A stretch of DNA of 64,000 nt from assembly GCA_944321875.1 (NCBI GenBank), contig CALUMX010000016.1:1-64000 (forward strand), written 5' to 3'. This DNA is from an uncultured Muribaculaceae bacterium (GTDB taxonomy: Bacteria; Bacteroidota; Bacteroidia; Bacteroidales; Muribaculaceae). Position numbers and translations under genes: made by a program. Below, piece by piece: positions 50,944 through 59,294 of the stretch. A model generated the notes under the pieces. It was not told where the DNA came from. It saw only the letters and a list, made by a program, of their open reading frames with translations, and ran no database searches. Position 1 is the first letter of the stretch. Each line of letters starts with the position of its first letter.

Positions 50944-50987
50944 AAAAAACGTTGCCCTTGTGCCAGAAATAAGGCACAAGGGCAACG
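50944..50987 (-). terminator. Terminator of the second WG-repeat gene
   Basis: A perfect 15-bp stem (50950-50964 with 50973-50987) is followed on the minus strand by six T residues. It lies 22 bases past the stop codon. Confidence 0.92.
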
Positions 50988-51008
50988 TTGTAAGTGGGAG
51001 CGATGCTC

Positions 51009-52688
51009 TTATTGGGCATAGGCTCTTAGTATGATATTCTCATATTCGAGATGGATGCTGAGCCGTATTTGTCCTTTTTTATAGAATTTCATTCCATCGG
51101 TGGTAGTGTAGGGGTCTATTCCGGATTCTGATTCCGATATTTCCTTGTAACCTGCTTTCACCAAGGCCTTATTGAGTTCGTCGAAAAACTCTTGCGATTT
51201 GTAAGCCAATTTGTTGGTTGGCGACAGGCTCAGTGAGAGATATTGGTTAGTCATGTCGCGGAATCGGTAACCGGCCAGACGGTTAGTGGTATAGTTTCCA
51301 TAATAGCCCTGCTCGACAACTTCCTCATAGACCGGCTCAGTGATGCTGACCGGATACTCGGCCAGAATCGTGGCGTTGAGGTTACGGCCTAATGAGATGT
51401 CGGACGAGATATTGTAGGTGTATGACAGTTCGTCGGCTGACTGGCCGTAGAGCTGTGCCATCCGTTCGGGTGTAATGGAGAAGGTAGCTTTGTCGAAGCC
51501 TTTGTCGGAAATGATGGACATGGCTTTCTTCACTTCTGCCGCCATATCGACAAAGTCGCTCTCGACGTAGGTCTTGTCAATGCCAACTTCGATAACATCG
51601 TAGCTGTCCTTGCTGATTTCCTCTCCTTTCTTGTCGATGATGCTCCAGCTGTCACCGTCATAGGCAAAGATGTGGTCCATGCCTTGGAAAGTGATTACTT
51701 CCGGGTAATCAGGTCTGAGGATGATTTCACCGTCGTAATTCATGATGCCCCATTCGTTATCGTCTCTGTAGAGGAAGCAGTCGCTGTCCAGCTGATAAAT
51801 GCTCTGGTATTTGGGTCGGATGACAATCTTGCCATCCTCGTCAATCAGGCCAAATTCGTAATCACTGTTGGCAACGGTGGAATATCCGAAAAAGAAAGGC
51901 TGAGCGGTTATGAATTTCTTGTTGGGTTCCATCACAACATTGCCGTCAAAGTCGATGAAGCCGATTGCACGTTCTCCTTTCTCTTCATCCTTGTTGTAGT
52001 AGAACGGTATTTTTCCGTTTTGAGGAATTCCCATAATCTGCATTTTGTCACTGACGGTGAGGCGTACTTTCCCATCCTTGTCAATAAGGAATGTTTTGAT
52101 TACCTCTCCTTTCTTGTCGTCCGATTCCACCGTGGCTACAATGGCATATCCGTCGACAAATGACTGGGCAAAGTTGTATTTTGCCGGAATTACAATTTCT
52201 CCTTTTGTGTTGATGAAACCGTATTTATTGTCCTCGGTATAAAACAAGGCACGGCCTTCGGAAAATTCGTAAGCCTGCGTGATTTCCTTCCCGTCGTTGG
52301 TGGTTGTCAGCTCAAAGGCAGTTTTTCCGTCGGTATTGATATATTTGATATGCTCGTTCTTTTTTACGGTAGGAGCAAGCCCCTCGTTGAAATGAGCCGC
52401 GTCGACATAGGTTTCTCCGATTTGCTGGAGCTCCTTGTCGGCGATATAGAATTCATATTCGCCGTCGGAATTCTTGACATAGAACCGGCCTTCTTTTACG
52501 CATGACGGTCTGTCCTTGAATTCGTCCTCAATGATGATGTTGCCGTCCCAGTCGATAAGTCCCCATCTGTCGTCAGAGTCGGCTTTGAAAGGCAGGGCTT
52601 CTATGTTGACCACGTCGGTGTTTCCGCAGCTTGAAAGGCATAAGGCGGAGAAAAGCACTGCTCCTGCTGTAAATTTAGAATGTCTCAT
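51009..52688 (-). CDS. WG-repeat lipoprotein (paralogue 1)
   Basis: This 559-residue lipoprotein has the lipobox CLSSC (Cys about 22). WG repeats cover about 42-355 (WGLIDWDGNIIIEDEFKD, YGFINTKGEIVIPAKY, FGLIDEDGKIVIRPKY, WGIMNYDGEIILRPDY). The C-terminal region (about 385-559) shares VDMAAEVKKAMSIISDKGFDKATF with paralogue 2, so the whole gene was duplicated. Each gene has its own terminator. The repeats are interrupted by degenerate copies. Binding to another envelope component is a guess. Confidence 0.82.
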   Translation of the reverse strand: MRHSKFTAGAVLFSALCLSSCGNTDVVNIEALPFKADSDDRWGLIDWDGNIIIEDEFKDRPSCVKEGRFYVKNSDGEYEFYIADKELQQIGETYVDAAHFNEGLAPTVKKNEHIKYINTDGKTAFELTTTNDGKEITQAYEFSEGRALFYTEDNKYGFINTKGEIVIPAKYNFAQSFVDGYAIVATVESDDKKGEVIKTFLIDKDGKVRLTVSDKMQIMGIPQNGKIPFYYNKDEEKGERAIGFIDFDGNVVMEPNKKFITAQPFFFGYSTVANSDYEFGLIDEDGKIVIRPKYQSIYQLDSDCFLYRDDNEWGIMNYDGEIILRPDYPEVITFQGMDHIFAYDGDSWSIIDKKGEEISKDSYDVIEVGIDKTYVESDFVDMAAEVKKAMSIISDKGFDKATFSITPERMAQLYGQSADELSYTYNISSDISLGRNLNATILAEYPVSITEPVYEEVVEQGYYGNYTTNRLAGYRFRDMTNQYLSLSLSPTNKLAYKSQEFFDELNKALVKAGYKEISESESGIDPYTTTDGMKFYKKGQIRLSIHLEYENIILRAYAQ

Positions 52689-52987
52689 ATCTTATGGATA
52701 GGTTAGATAGTAATATTCAAAGGCAGTTATAGGATAGTCTGTATTTTTTGCAAAGTAAGCATTTTTTGCGGTGGAACAACGAATTTTGGCTGAAATAATT
52801 TTCAATTTTAGAGGTAGGGATTTGAATAAAATGCATTGACATAAGAATTTATCTATATGCGAAATTTTGCAGAATGTTATTTTGTCCTTATATTGGGCCT
52901 ATTAGCGAATGATTAACCTTAGATAGCAAGGGGATTGGTCGTATTGAGGGTTTGAAATATTTATAATAATACTAAATGTGTGTTTGT

Positions 52988-55498
52988 ATGAGAAAACTGT
53001 TTCTAATTTTTTTGTGTATGCCGCTGCTGGCAGGGAATGTCAGCGCGCAGAAATTGAAGGGGTTGTTGAACGGTCTTAAGGAAGCCGCTGAGGTGCTGTC
53101 GGAAATTACGGCTCCGGCAGAGACCGGCAAACCGGCAAATCCTTCCGCAACGAGTGAGAAAACGCAACAACCGGCAGTTGGGGAAATCTCGTCAACCGGT
53201 ATGCCGGTTGACGTAAGCGAAGTGGCGCCCGTGCCGTTTGTTACGGATTCGACAGTGGTTATCAATAAAGATGTGATTTACAACAGTCTGTCTGATGTGT
53301 ATGAGGGTATTTTCTCTATTCTGGAAAAGAATAAATCGATTGACCCGTATAAGAACTTCTATAGTTTTTATTCGGTGGAGGGAGAGTGTGTTTTTCCGGC
53401 AATGTGGGAAAGCGGAGTAGAGATGCCTCGCTTTAACAGCGGAGCGGCCGTCGTGAAATATCCGCGGAAAATGAAGCCGAAAACCACCCATGCCATCATC
53501 TATGCCGATGGCTATGCGAAGGATTTGTCGGTTGATTATCGGTCTGTCTCGCAGTTCTACGACGGCTTGGCTCTTGTTGAAGAGCATGTCGGGAGCAAGA
53601 TTATGATGAAATACATCAATACAAAGGGAGATAACGTCTATCCTCATCTTAACCAGCCGTACAAGTTTGGCATGAAGGGCCCGATGACAGTGAAAAACAA
53701 TTGTCGCTACCTCCGCGACAACCGCCGTGCCTACCTGAACTATGAGACAGGGTTGTGGGGCTATATCGACGGAAGCGGCAAGATTGTAATCGAGCCGAAA
53801 TATAAGGAGGTCCGGGATTTCAGCGGCGGCTATGCGCTGGTTATTTCCGCAGGTGACAAGACAGAGTTTATCGACACGGAGGGAAAAACTGTATCAACGC
53901 TTCCGAGCGTGCCTACGCTCTATTATGCGGAGAAATACGGGAACCTTGATTCCGGCATATTCAGCAAATATGAGCTCGAGGTGACCTACCATGACGTAGA
54001 AGGAACGCAACTTGCCAAATATCCGGGCGGAAAGCCGTTCCATAAAGGCTATGCCTTCGTCAATTATGCTACCAACGAGGGAGACTATATGTGTGTCGTC
54101 GACCGCAATTTTAAGATTGTCAGATTGTTGGGACGCAACGGCGTGTTCCTTCCGCAGGATAAGTTCTCGTTCAATTCCAACGATTTGGCAACGGTTGGAG
54201 GCCGTTACCTCTATACATTCAAGGGTGACCTTCTGCTCCGTATGCCGAAGGAGGACGGCAATAAGCTCGGTATGGTTTCCGACGAGGGATTCGCCAAAGC
54301 CTATACGGTTTATCCTGAAAAGGAGAAGAAGCGTGACGTGTTGGGTGTGCTGAACGCAGAGGGTGAGTATCTGGTTATTTTCGACAGTAGCTCATCGAAG
54401 AAAACCGACCCTGCTCCCATCGGCCCGATTGTCAAGCCGGCAATCTATGATATCGCCGTTGTTCCGTTCCCGGCAGAAGGCGGAACGGTGAGCGGTTCCG
54501 GTAAATACGAGTATGGTGATACGGTTTACGTCAGCGGAAAGGCGAATACGGATTGGTTCTTTGTTGGAACGGAGGCATCTTCTTTAGGAATGGCAACAGA
54601 GCATCCGTTGAAATTTGTCGTGCGGGGTTCGGGTACGGTTACGGTCAATTTCGGTCAGAAGTCGGAACCTGATGATAAGAATCTTAATGGCGGAGCCTTT
54701 GTGGGAGAATGGAAGATTGTCGGCCTCGACGGCTCTCTCGTAGGAGAATTCCCGATTTATTTCGAGACGGGCAAGGTGGAGACTCCGTACAAATCGGAAT
54801 CCTGCGGTGTGTTTGCGCCGATGGTCGACCCGAAACACACTATTCACAACGTTTTGCCGGAGAATGCTGCCGGTGCGGAGGAGTTGGCCTCGGTCTATAA
54901 TACGTTCTTCTGTCCATTCAACGTAAAAGGGACGAAAACGGAGGGCGGCAAGCGTTATCTGATGATGGAGGGAGGCGCACAGCTGGTGGCCAACATGACG
55001 GTGCTATCAACAGGAAGTTCTGATGCAACGCTCGACATGCTGAATACGGCATTTGCCAATTTCGTGGTACGGTTTGAGGGGTTCAATGACTTCTCGGTCA
55101 CTCCGGCCTACTACCGCATTGAAATGCGCGACATTGACCCGTCGACGGGAGAGTTTACGCTCGGTCTGCTTGAACGCTATTCTCCGACAAGAGGTTGGCT
55201 GCCAAGCAACACTCCTCACTTCTATGAACATTTCCGCGGACTCATGGCATGGGGTGTTAAGAAAGGCCTCGAGGCTGATATCTTTGAGGGGGTACGGATG
55301 AAGAAAGCGCAGAAGCGTGAGGTGGAATGGTATCCGCCTGCCGATTTCCAGAAGGAGACACTGGGTGGCATCTATTCGATTGCGGAAGAACTGGGCAAGC
55401 AGTATCGTGAGTTTATATCCGACTATGGCTATCTCCGGGACCTGAATCTGTATGAATTCTCTCCGGCACTTGATAAGTCTGTATTTGAGAAATTCTAA
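52988..55498 (+). CDS. WG-repeat secreted protein with InlB-like beta-repeat
   Basis: This protein of 836 residues starts at MRKLFLIF; the frame opens four codons earlier. It has a signal peptide (cleaved near VSA-QK). A Pro/Ala/Thr-rich linker (about 35-80) leads to a WG-repeat-like region (about 85-460: LNYETGLWGYIDGSGKIVIEPKYKEVRDFSGGYALV). A single beta-repeat of the divergent InlB type follows (about 475-545: FPAEGGTVSGSGKYEYGDTVYVSGKANTDWFFVG). An unassigned C-terminal half (about 560-836) completes it. It is divergent from the two WG lipoproteins, with 287 bases between, and has no lipobox. Confidence 0.75.
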   Translation: MRKLFLIFLCMPLLAGNVSAQKLKGLLNGLKEAAEVLSEITAPAETGKPANPSATSEKTQQPAVGEISSTGMPVDVSEVAPVPFVTDSTVVINKDVIYNSLSDVYEGIFSILEKNKSIDPYKNFYSFYSVEGECVFPAMWESGVEMPRFNSGAAVVKYPRKMKPKTTHAIIYADGYAKDLSVDYRSVSQFYDGLALVEEHVGSKIMMKYINTKGDNVYPHLNQPYKFGMKGPMTVKNNCRYLRDNRRAYLNYETGLWGYIDGSGKIVIEPKYKEVRDFSGGYALVISAGDKTEFIDTEGKTVSTLPSVPTLYYAEKYGNLDSGIFSKYELEVTYHDVEGTQLAKYPGGKPFHKGYAFVNYATNEGDYMCVVDRNFKIVRLLGRNGVFLPQDKFSFNSNDLATVGGRYLYTFKGDLLLRMPKEDGNKLGMVSDEGFAKAYTVYPEKEKKRDVLGVLNAEGEYLVIFDSSSSKKTDPAPIGPIVKPAIYDIAVVPFPAEGGTVSGSGKYEYGDTVYVSGKANTDWFFVGTEASSLGMATEHPLKFVVRGSGTVTVNFGQKSEPDDKNLNGGAFVGEWKIVGLDGSLVGEFPIYFETGKVETPYKSESCGVFAPMVDPKHTIHNVLPENAAGAEELASVYNTFFCPFNVKGTKTEGGKRYLMMEGGAQLVANMTVLSTGSSDATLDMLNTAFANFVVRFEGFNDFSVTPAYYRIEMRDIDPSTGEFTLGLLERYSPTRGWLPSNTPHFYEHFRGLMAWGVKKGLEADIFEGVRMKKAQKREVEWYPPADFQKETLGGIYSIAEELGKQYREFISDYGYLRDLNLYEFSPALDKSVFEKF

Positions 55499-55524
55499 AA
55501 GGTAAGACTCATTTAAAATCAAAG

Positions 55525-55556
55525 AAAGGGCATCACGCGCAAACGTGATGCCCTTT
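55525..55556. terminator. Terminator between the WG-repeat gene and waaA
   Basis: A perfect 13-bp stem (55525-55537 with 55544-55556). The minus strand continues CTTTGATTTTA, the plus strand GGCTTATATG, so it serves both convergent genes, better for waaA. Confidence 0.82.
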
Positions 55557-55580
55557 GGCTTATATGAGAATTGGATGATT

Positions 55581-56807
55581 TTATTTGAAAATCAGGTTGT
55601 AGATTTTCTCCGTTGCGCCGAGATTGCGCGTGATGTAATGGCCTGCGATTTTGCCGTGTTGGGCAAGGTATTCACCGTCGGTGAGCAGTTGCTCCATCTT
55701 CCGGTTGAAAGCTTCGCCATCGGCCACGGAGAAGGCTCCTTCCAGCTTGATGAGGTCGCGGGCTTCCTTGAATTTCTTGTAGTTGGGGCCGAACAGCACA
55801 GGGATACCGTAGACGGCTGCCTCGTTGATGTTGTGGATGCCGACACCGAATCCGCCGCCCACATAGGCCGCCGTGGCAAAACGGTAGCTGCGGGAGAGGA
55901 TACCGAAGCAGTTGATGATGAGGCAGTCGGCCTTCGCCGCCTTCTCGGGCGTTGTTTCCGTATAGAGTACGGTGGGTCGCTGCAGTTTCGCACAGAGGGC
56001 TTCCACGCGTTCCTTGCCGAGTTCGTGAGGAGCGAGCACGAGTTTCATTTCCGGATGACTGTTGAAGAACGGAATGATGAATTCCTCGTCGGGCTGCCAG
56101 GAGCTGCCTGCGAAGAGCGTGAACGAGCCGCGCGCGAACGATTCGATAATCGGGAGGTCAACTTTGTTGTTGAGGATGTCGGCCACACGGTCAAAGCGGG
56201 TGTCGCCGGCAATCGTCACGTTGGTAACGCCTACCGAGGCCAGCAGGTCGACTGATTCCTGGTCCTGAACGAACAGGTGGTCGTAGCAGCGGAGCATTTT
56301 GCGGAACATGCCGCCGTAGGGCTTGAAGAAAATCTGCGTAGGGCGGAAAATCGAGGAAATGATGTAGGTCGGGATGTTGCGGCGCTTCAGTTCCTGCAGA
56401 TAGTTGCCCCAGAATTCGTATTTTACGAAGATGGCTTTCTCCACATCGACAGCATCGAGAAAACGGCGTACCTTGCCGGGCTTGTCGAATGGCAGATAGC
56501 AGATTACGTCGGCAAGCTGGTAGTTCTTGCATACCTCGTAGCCTGACGGAGAGAAGAAGGTGAGCAGGATTTTCTTGTCGGGCGTGTTCTTCTTAATCAT
56601 TTCTATCAGAGGCCGTCCCTGCTCGAACTCGCCGAGCGAGGAAACGTGCAGCCAGATGTATTTACAGCCGGGTTGCACCTCCTTTTCAAGCACTTCAAAA
56701 GTCCGCGCCTGGCCTTCTTTCATCAGCCTTGCTTTCCGATTGCGCAGCGAGGCGATGGCCACGGCTGCCGAATAGAGCGAAATACCCGTATTGTAGAGAA
56801 AATTCAT
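55581..56807 (-). CDS. waaA: 3-deoxy-D-manno-octulosonic acid transferase
   Basis: This 408-residue inner-membrane-associated GT30 enzyme adds Kdo to lipid IVA in LPS synthesis. It has an N-terminal anchor (about 1-22). SSLGEFEQGRPLIEMI carries the catalytic Glu of the family. Further family blocks are VKYEFWGNYLQELKRRNIPTYIISSIF, FVQDQESVDLLASVGV and the Kdo/CMP-binding GGFGVGIHNINEAAVYGIPVLFGPNY. Length is typical. It lies 79 bases downstream of gltX with a hairpin between and no promoter that I could see, so partial read-through from gltX is likely. Confidence 0.93.
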   Translation of the reverse strand: MNFLYNTGISLYSAAVAIASLRNRKARLMKEGQARTFEVLEKEVQPGCKYIWLHVSSLGEFEQGRPLIEMIKKNTPDKKILLTFFSPSGYEVCKNYQLADVICYLPFDKPGKVRRFLDAVDVEKAIFVKYEFWGNYLQELKRRNIPTYIISSIFRPTQIFFKPYGGMFRKMLRCYDHLFVQDQESVDLLASVGVTNVTIAGDTRFDRVADILNNKVDLPIIESFARGSFTLFAGSSWQPDEEFIIPFFNSHPEMKLVLAPHELGKERVEALCAKLQRPTVLYTETTPEKAAKADCLIINCFGILSRSYRFATAAYVGGGFGVGIHNINEAAVYGIPVLFGPNYKKFKEARDLIKLEGAFSVADGEAFNRKMEQLLTDGEYLAQHGKIAGHYITRNLGATEKIYNLIFK

Positions 56808-56830
56808 TTCGTATCAGTCATTAAATTGTA

Positions 56831-56865
56831 ACGACTTGTGCCGGTGAGAAAAAGGCACAAGTCGT
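56831..56865. terminator. Hairpin between gltX and waaA
   Basis: A perfect 12-bp stem (56831-56842 with 56854-56865) with a weak T tract on the minus strand (TACAATTTAA). It could be a leaky terminator. Confidence 0.6.
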
Positions 56866-56886
56866 CAGTTTTATGCAGTATGGATA

Positions 56887-58413
56887 TTATTCCGGCAGTT
56901 TGATGTTGGCGATACCGGTACGGATGCGGCGGATAGTCTCCTCCTTGCCGAGGATTTCCGTGATGTCAAACATGTGAGGTCCCTTGCATTCGCCTACGAC
57001 AGTAAGGCGGAACGCATTCATGACGTTACCCATATGGTATCCGTTGGTGGTAATCCAGTTGAGGACGATTTCCTCAGAAGGTACTGAAGTGAAGTCCTCG
57101 ATGCCTTCGAGTACGCCGATGAGCGCCTCCATCAGTTCAGGCATACCGTCTTTCCAGCGTTTGCGCACGTCTTTTTCCGCATAAGTGGTCGGAGCCTCGA
57201 AGAAGAACTTGGATTGTTCCCAAAGGTCCTTCACGAAGTTGATGCGGCCTTTGACGAGGGAAACGATGCGGGAGAGTTTCGCCATGTCGTCACACTTTAT
57301 GCCTTTCTCCTCGAGGATAGGCAGATAAAGTTGGGCGAGAGCTTCGTCGCTCATTTCCTGCAGATATTTGTGGTTGAACCATTTGCCTTTCTCAAAGTCG
57401 AATTTGGCACCGCTCTTTGAGCAATGCTCGAACGAGAAGAGTGAAATCAGCTCGTCCATGGAGAGAATTTCCTGGTCGTTGCCCGGATTCCAGCCGAGAA
57501 GAGCGAGGAAGTTGATTACAGCCTGAGGCAGATAGCCTGACTCGCGGTAGCCTGACGCTACGTCACCCGATTTCGGGTCGTGCCATTCGAGCGGGAATAC
57601 AGGGAAGCCGAGGCGGTCACCATCGCGCTTGCTGAGCTTGCCCTTGCCGTCCGGCTTGAGCAACAGCGGCAGGTGGACGAATTCCGGCATCGTGTCGGCC
57701 CATCCGAATGCTTCGTAGAGAAGCACGTGGAGCGGTGCTGACGGCAGCCATTCCTCACCGCGGATTACATGAGTAACCTCCATCAGGTGGTCGTCTACGA
57801 TGTTGGCAAGGTGATAGGTTGGAAGGTCGTCGGCTGATTTGTAAAGCACCTTGTCGTCGAGGATGGAAGAGTTGATTACCACCTTGCCTCTGACAAGGTC
57901 GTTGACTGTTACGTCGTGGTTCGGCTCAATGAGGAAGCGCACTACGTATTTCTCTCCGTTGTCGATGCGTTGCTTCACTTCGTCTGCGCTCATTGTAAGC
58001 GAGTTGCGCATCATGCCGCGTGTCTTCGCGTCGTATTGGAAGTTGGCAATCTCGGCGCGCTTTGCCTCCAGCTCCTCCGGGGTATCAAAGGCGATGTATG
58101 CCTTTCCGTTGTCGAGCAGCTGTTTGACGTATTGGCGGTAGATGTCGCGGCGTTCAGACTGGCGGTAAGGTCCGTAGTTTCCACCTTCGCGCACGCCTTC
58201 GTCAAACTTGATGCCAAGCCATGCGAATGCTTCGTTGATATAATCCTCAGCACCCGGAACAAAACGGTTGGAGTCGGTGTCTTCAATTCTCAGGATGATG
58301 TCTCCGCCGTGGCGACGGGCAAAAAGATAGTTGAACAAAGCTGTACGGACGCCTCCGATGTGGAGCGGTCCTGTAGGTGACGGCGCAAAGCGTACTCTTA
58401 CTTTTCTTTCCAT
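56887..58413 (-). CDS. gltX: Glutamyl-tRNA synthetase
   Basis: This 508-residue class I aminoacyl-tRNA synthetase has the HIGH-like motif in [21 protein letters not shown] and the KMSKS-like [12 protein letters not shown]. The start MERKVRVRF at 58411-58413 is supported by the promoter. The TACCTTTG -7 box at 58441-58448 puts the transcript start near 58435, downstream of the ATG at 58443 that would give ten more residues. The C-terminal anticodon-binding helical region is complete. Known members charge tRNA-Glu; whether tRNA-Gln is also charged cannot be seen here. Confidence 0.96.
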   Translation of the reverse strand: MERKVRVRFAPSPTGPLHIGGVRTALFNYLFARRHGGDIILRIEDTDSNRFVPGAEDYINEAFAWLGIKFDEGVREGGNYGPYRQSERRDIYRQYVKQLLDNGKAYIAFDTPEELEAKRAEIANFQYDAKTRGMMRNSLTMSADEVKQRIDNGEKYVVRFLIEPNHDVTVNDLVRGKVVINSSILDDKVLYKSADDLPTYHLANIVDDHLMEVTHVIRGEEWLPSAPLHVLLYEAFGWADTMPEFVHLPLLLKPDGKGKLSKRDGDRLGFPVFPLEWHDPKSGDVASGYRESGYLPQAVINFLALLGWNPGNDQEILSMDELISLFSFEHCSKSGAKFDFEKGKWFNHKYLQEMSDEALAQLYLPILEEKGIKCDDMAKLSRIVSLVKGRINFVKDLWEQSKFFFEAPTTYAEKDVRKRWKDGMPELMEALIGVLEGIEDFTSVPSEEIVLNWITTNGYHMGNVMNAFRLTVVGECKGPHMFDITEILGKEETIRRIRTGIANIKLPE

Positions 58414-58440
58414 TCTTCCAAATTTGTTAAAATATATGCG

Positions 58441-58448
58441 CAAAGGTA
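58441..58448 (-). promoter_or_regulatory. -7 box of gltX
   Basis: TACCTTTG on the minus strand fits TAnnTTTG. No clear -33. It decides the gltX start (see gltX). Confidence 0.6.
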
Positions 58449-58520
58449 CGAAATATATTTTAATTCCTGTGGATTGTCAGGGCTTTTTCGCTGGATGGAA
58501 GACGGGAGAGGGGGAAGCGA

Positions 58521-59006
58521 TTATGCTTCGATGACGCGGCAGGCGCCGATGTAGCGTTTTGCATAGTAGGCTTCGGTCGATGATGACACGATTACGCCTG
58601 ATGAGCAACTGGCGTGGATGAAGGAGAAATTGCCGTTGCTGTCCACATCTGTTACAATGCCTACATGGCCGATGCGGCTTGATACGCGGGAGCCGGAGAA
58701 GAACACGAGGTCGCCTTTCTGCAGCTCGCTGCGGTCGCTGATGGCTGTCTCTGTGGAGTATTGCATGCGGGAAGAATGGGGAAGCAGGATGTCTTGCTTC
58801 TTGAAGATAAACGACGTGAAGCCTGAGCAGTCAAAACCGCTTTTGGGGTTCATACGACCGGAGCGGTAGGGAGTACCGATGTATTTCATCGCACTTTCGA
58901 CAATCTCTTCGCCTGTTGTTTTCTCATTTTTGTTTTCAACCGTATTGGCGGCTGTTGCGGAAATGGAAATCAGCATAATTGCAAGGATTGTCAGAAGTTT
59001 TCTCAT
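58521..59006 (-). CDS. NlpC/P60 (C40) cell-wall hydrolase
   Basis: This 161-residue secreted cysteine peptidase has a signal peptide (about 1-20, ATA-AN). The catalytic triad is Cys60 in FDCSGF, His114 in GHVGIV and His131 in FIHAS. YIGTPYRSG and QKGDLVFF are also family motifs. It cleaves peptidoglycan stem peptides, likely gamma-D-Glu-diamino acid bonds, as in the DL-endopeptidase members. No extra binding domain. It has an exact consensus promoter (59072-59102). Confidence 0.93.
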   Translation of the reverse strand: MRKLLTILAIMLISISATAANTVENKNEKTTGEEIVESAMKYIGTPYRSGRMNPKSGFDCSGFTSFIFKKQDILLPHSSRMQYSTETAISDRSELQKGDLVFFSGSRVSSRIGHVGIVTDVDSNGNFSFIHASCSSGVIVSSSTEAYYAKRYIGACRVIEA

Positions 59007-59071
59007 TCGTCAGTCGTTTTTATAGGTGAGTATTTTTATTGAAAGGGGTGCGGTTCTCAACCGCTGATGTT

Positions 59072-59102
59072 CAAAGTTACGTAAAAAATAAGGCTTTTCA
59101 AA
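59072..59102 (-). promoter_or_regulatory. Promoter of the NlpC/P60 gene
   Basis: On the minus strand TTTG (59099-59102), 19 bases, then TAACTTTG (59072-59079) is an exact consensus match. Confidence 0.75.
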
Positions 59103-59228
59103 GCCCTAATCGGGGTGAGAAGTGACAATTAAGTGTATTTAATAGCCTCCCTTTTGGCTTTTCACTTTTTAACAAAAAAAATCCTATGCAGTGTTTTCCT
59201 TTAACACTATCCGGCACTGGTAGAAACA

Positions 59229-59260
59229 ACAACGCCCCGGCCGGAGGGCCGAGGCGTTGT
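59229..59260 (-). terminator. Probable terminator of secDF
   Basis: ACAACGCC (59229-59236) pairs with GGCGTTGT (59253-59260), with an inner CGGCC/GGCCG stem and GGAG loop. The T tract is weak on both strands. It lies 35 bases past the secDF stop codon. Confidence 0.6.
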
Positions 59261-59294
59261 CTGTATGGATTATTGTTCAATAATCGTTCGAGTG

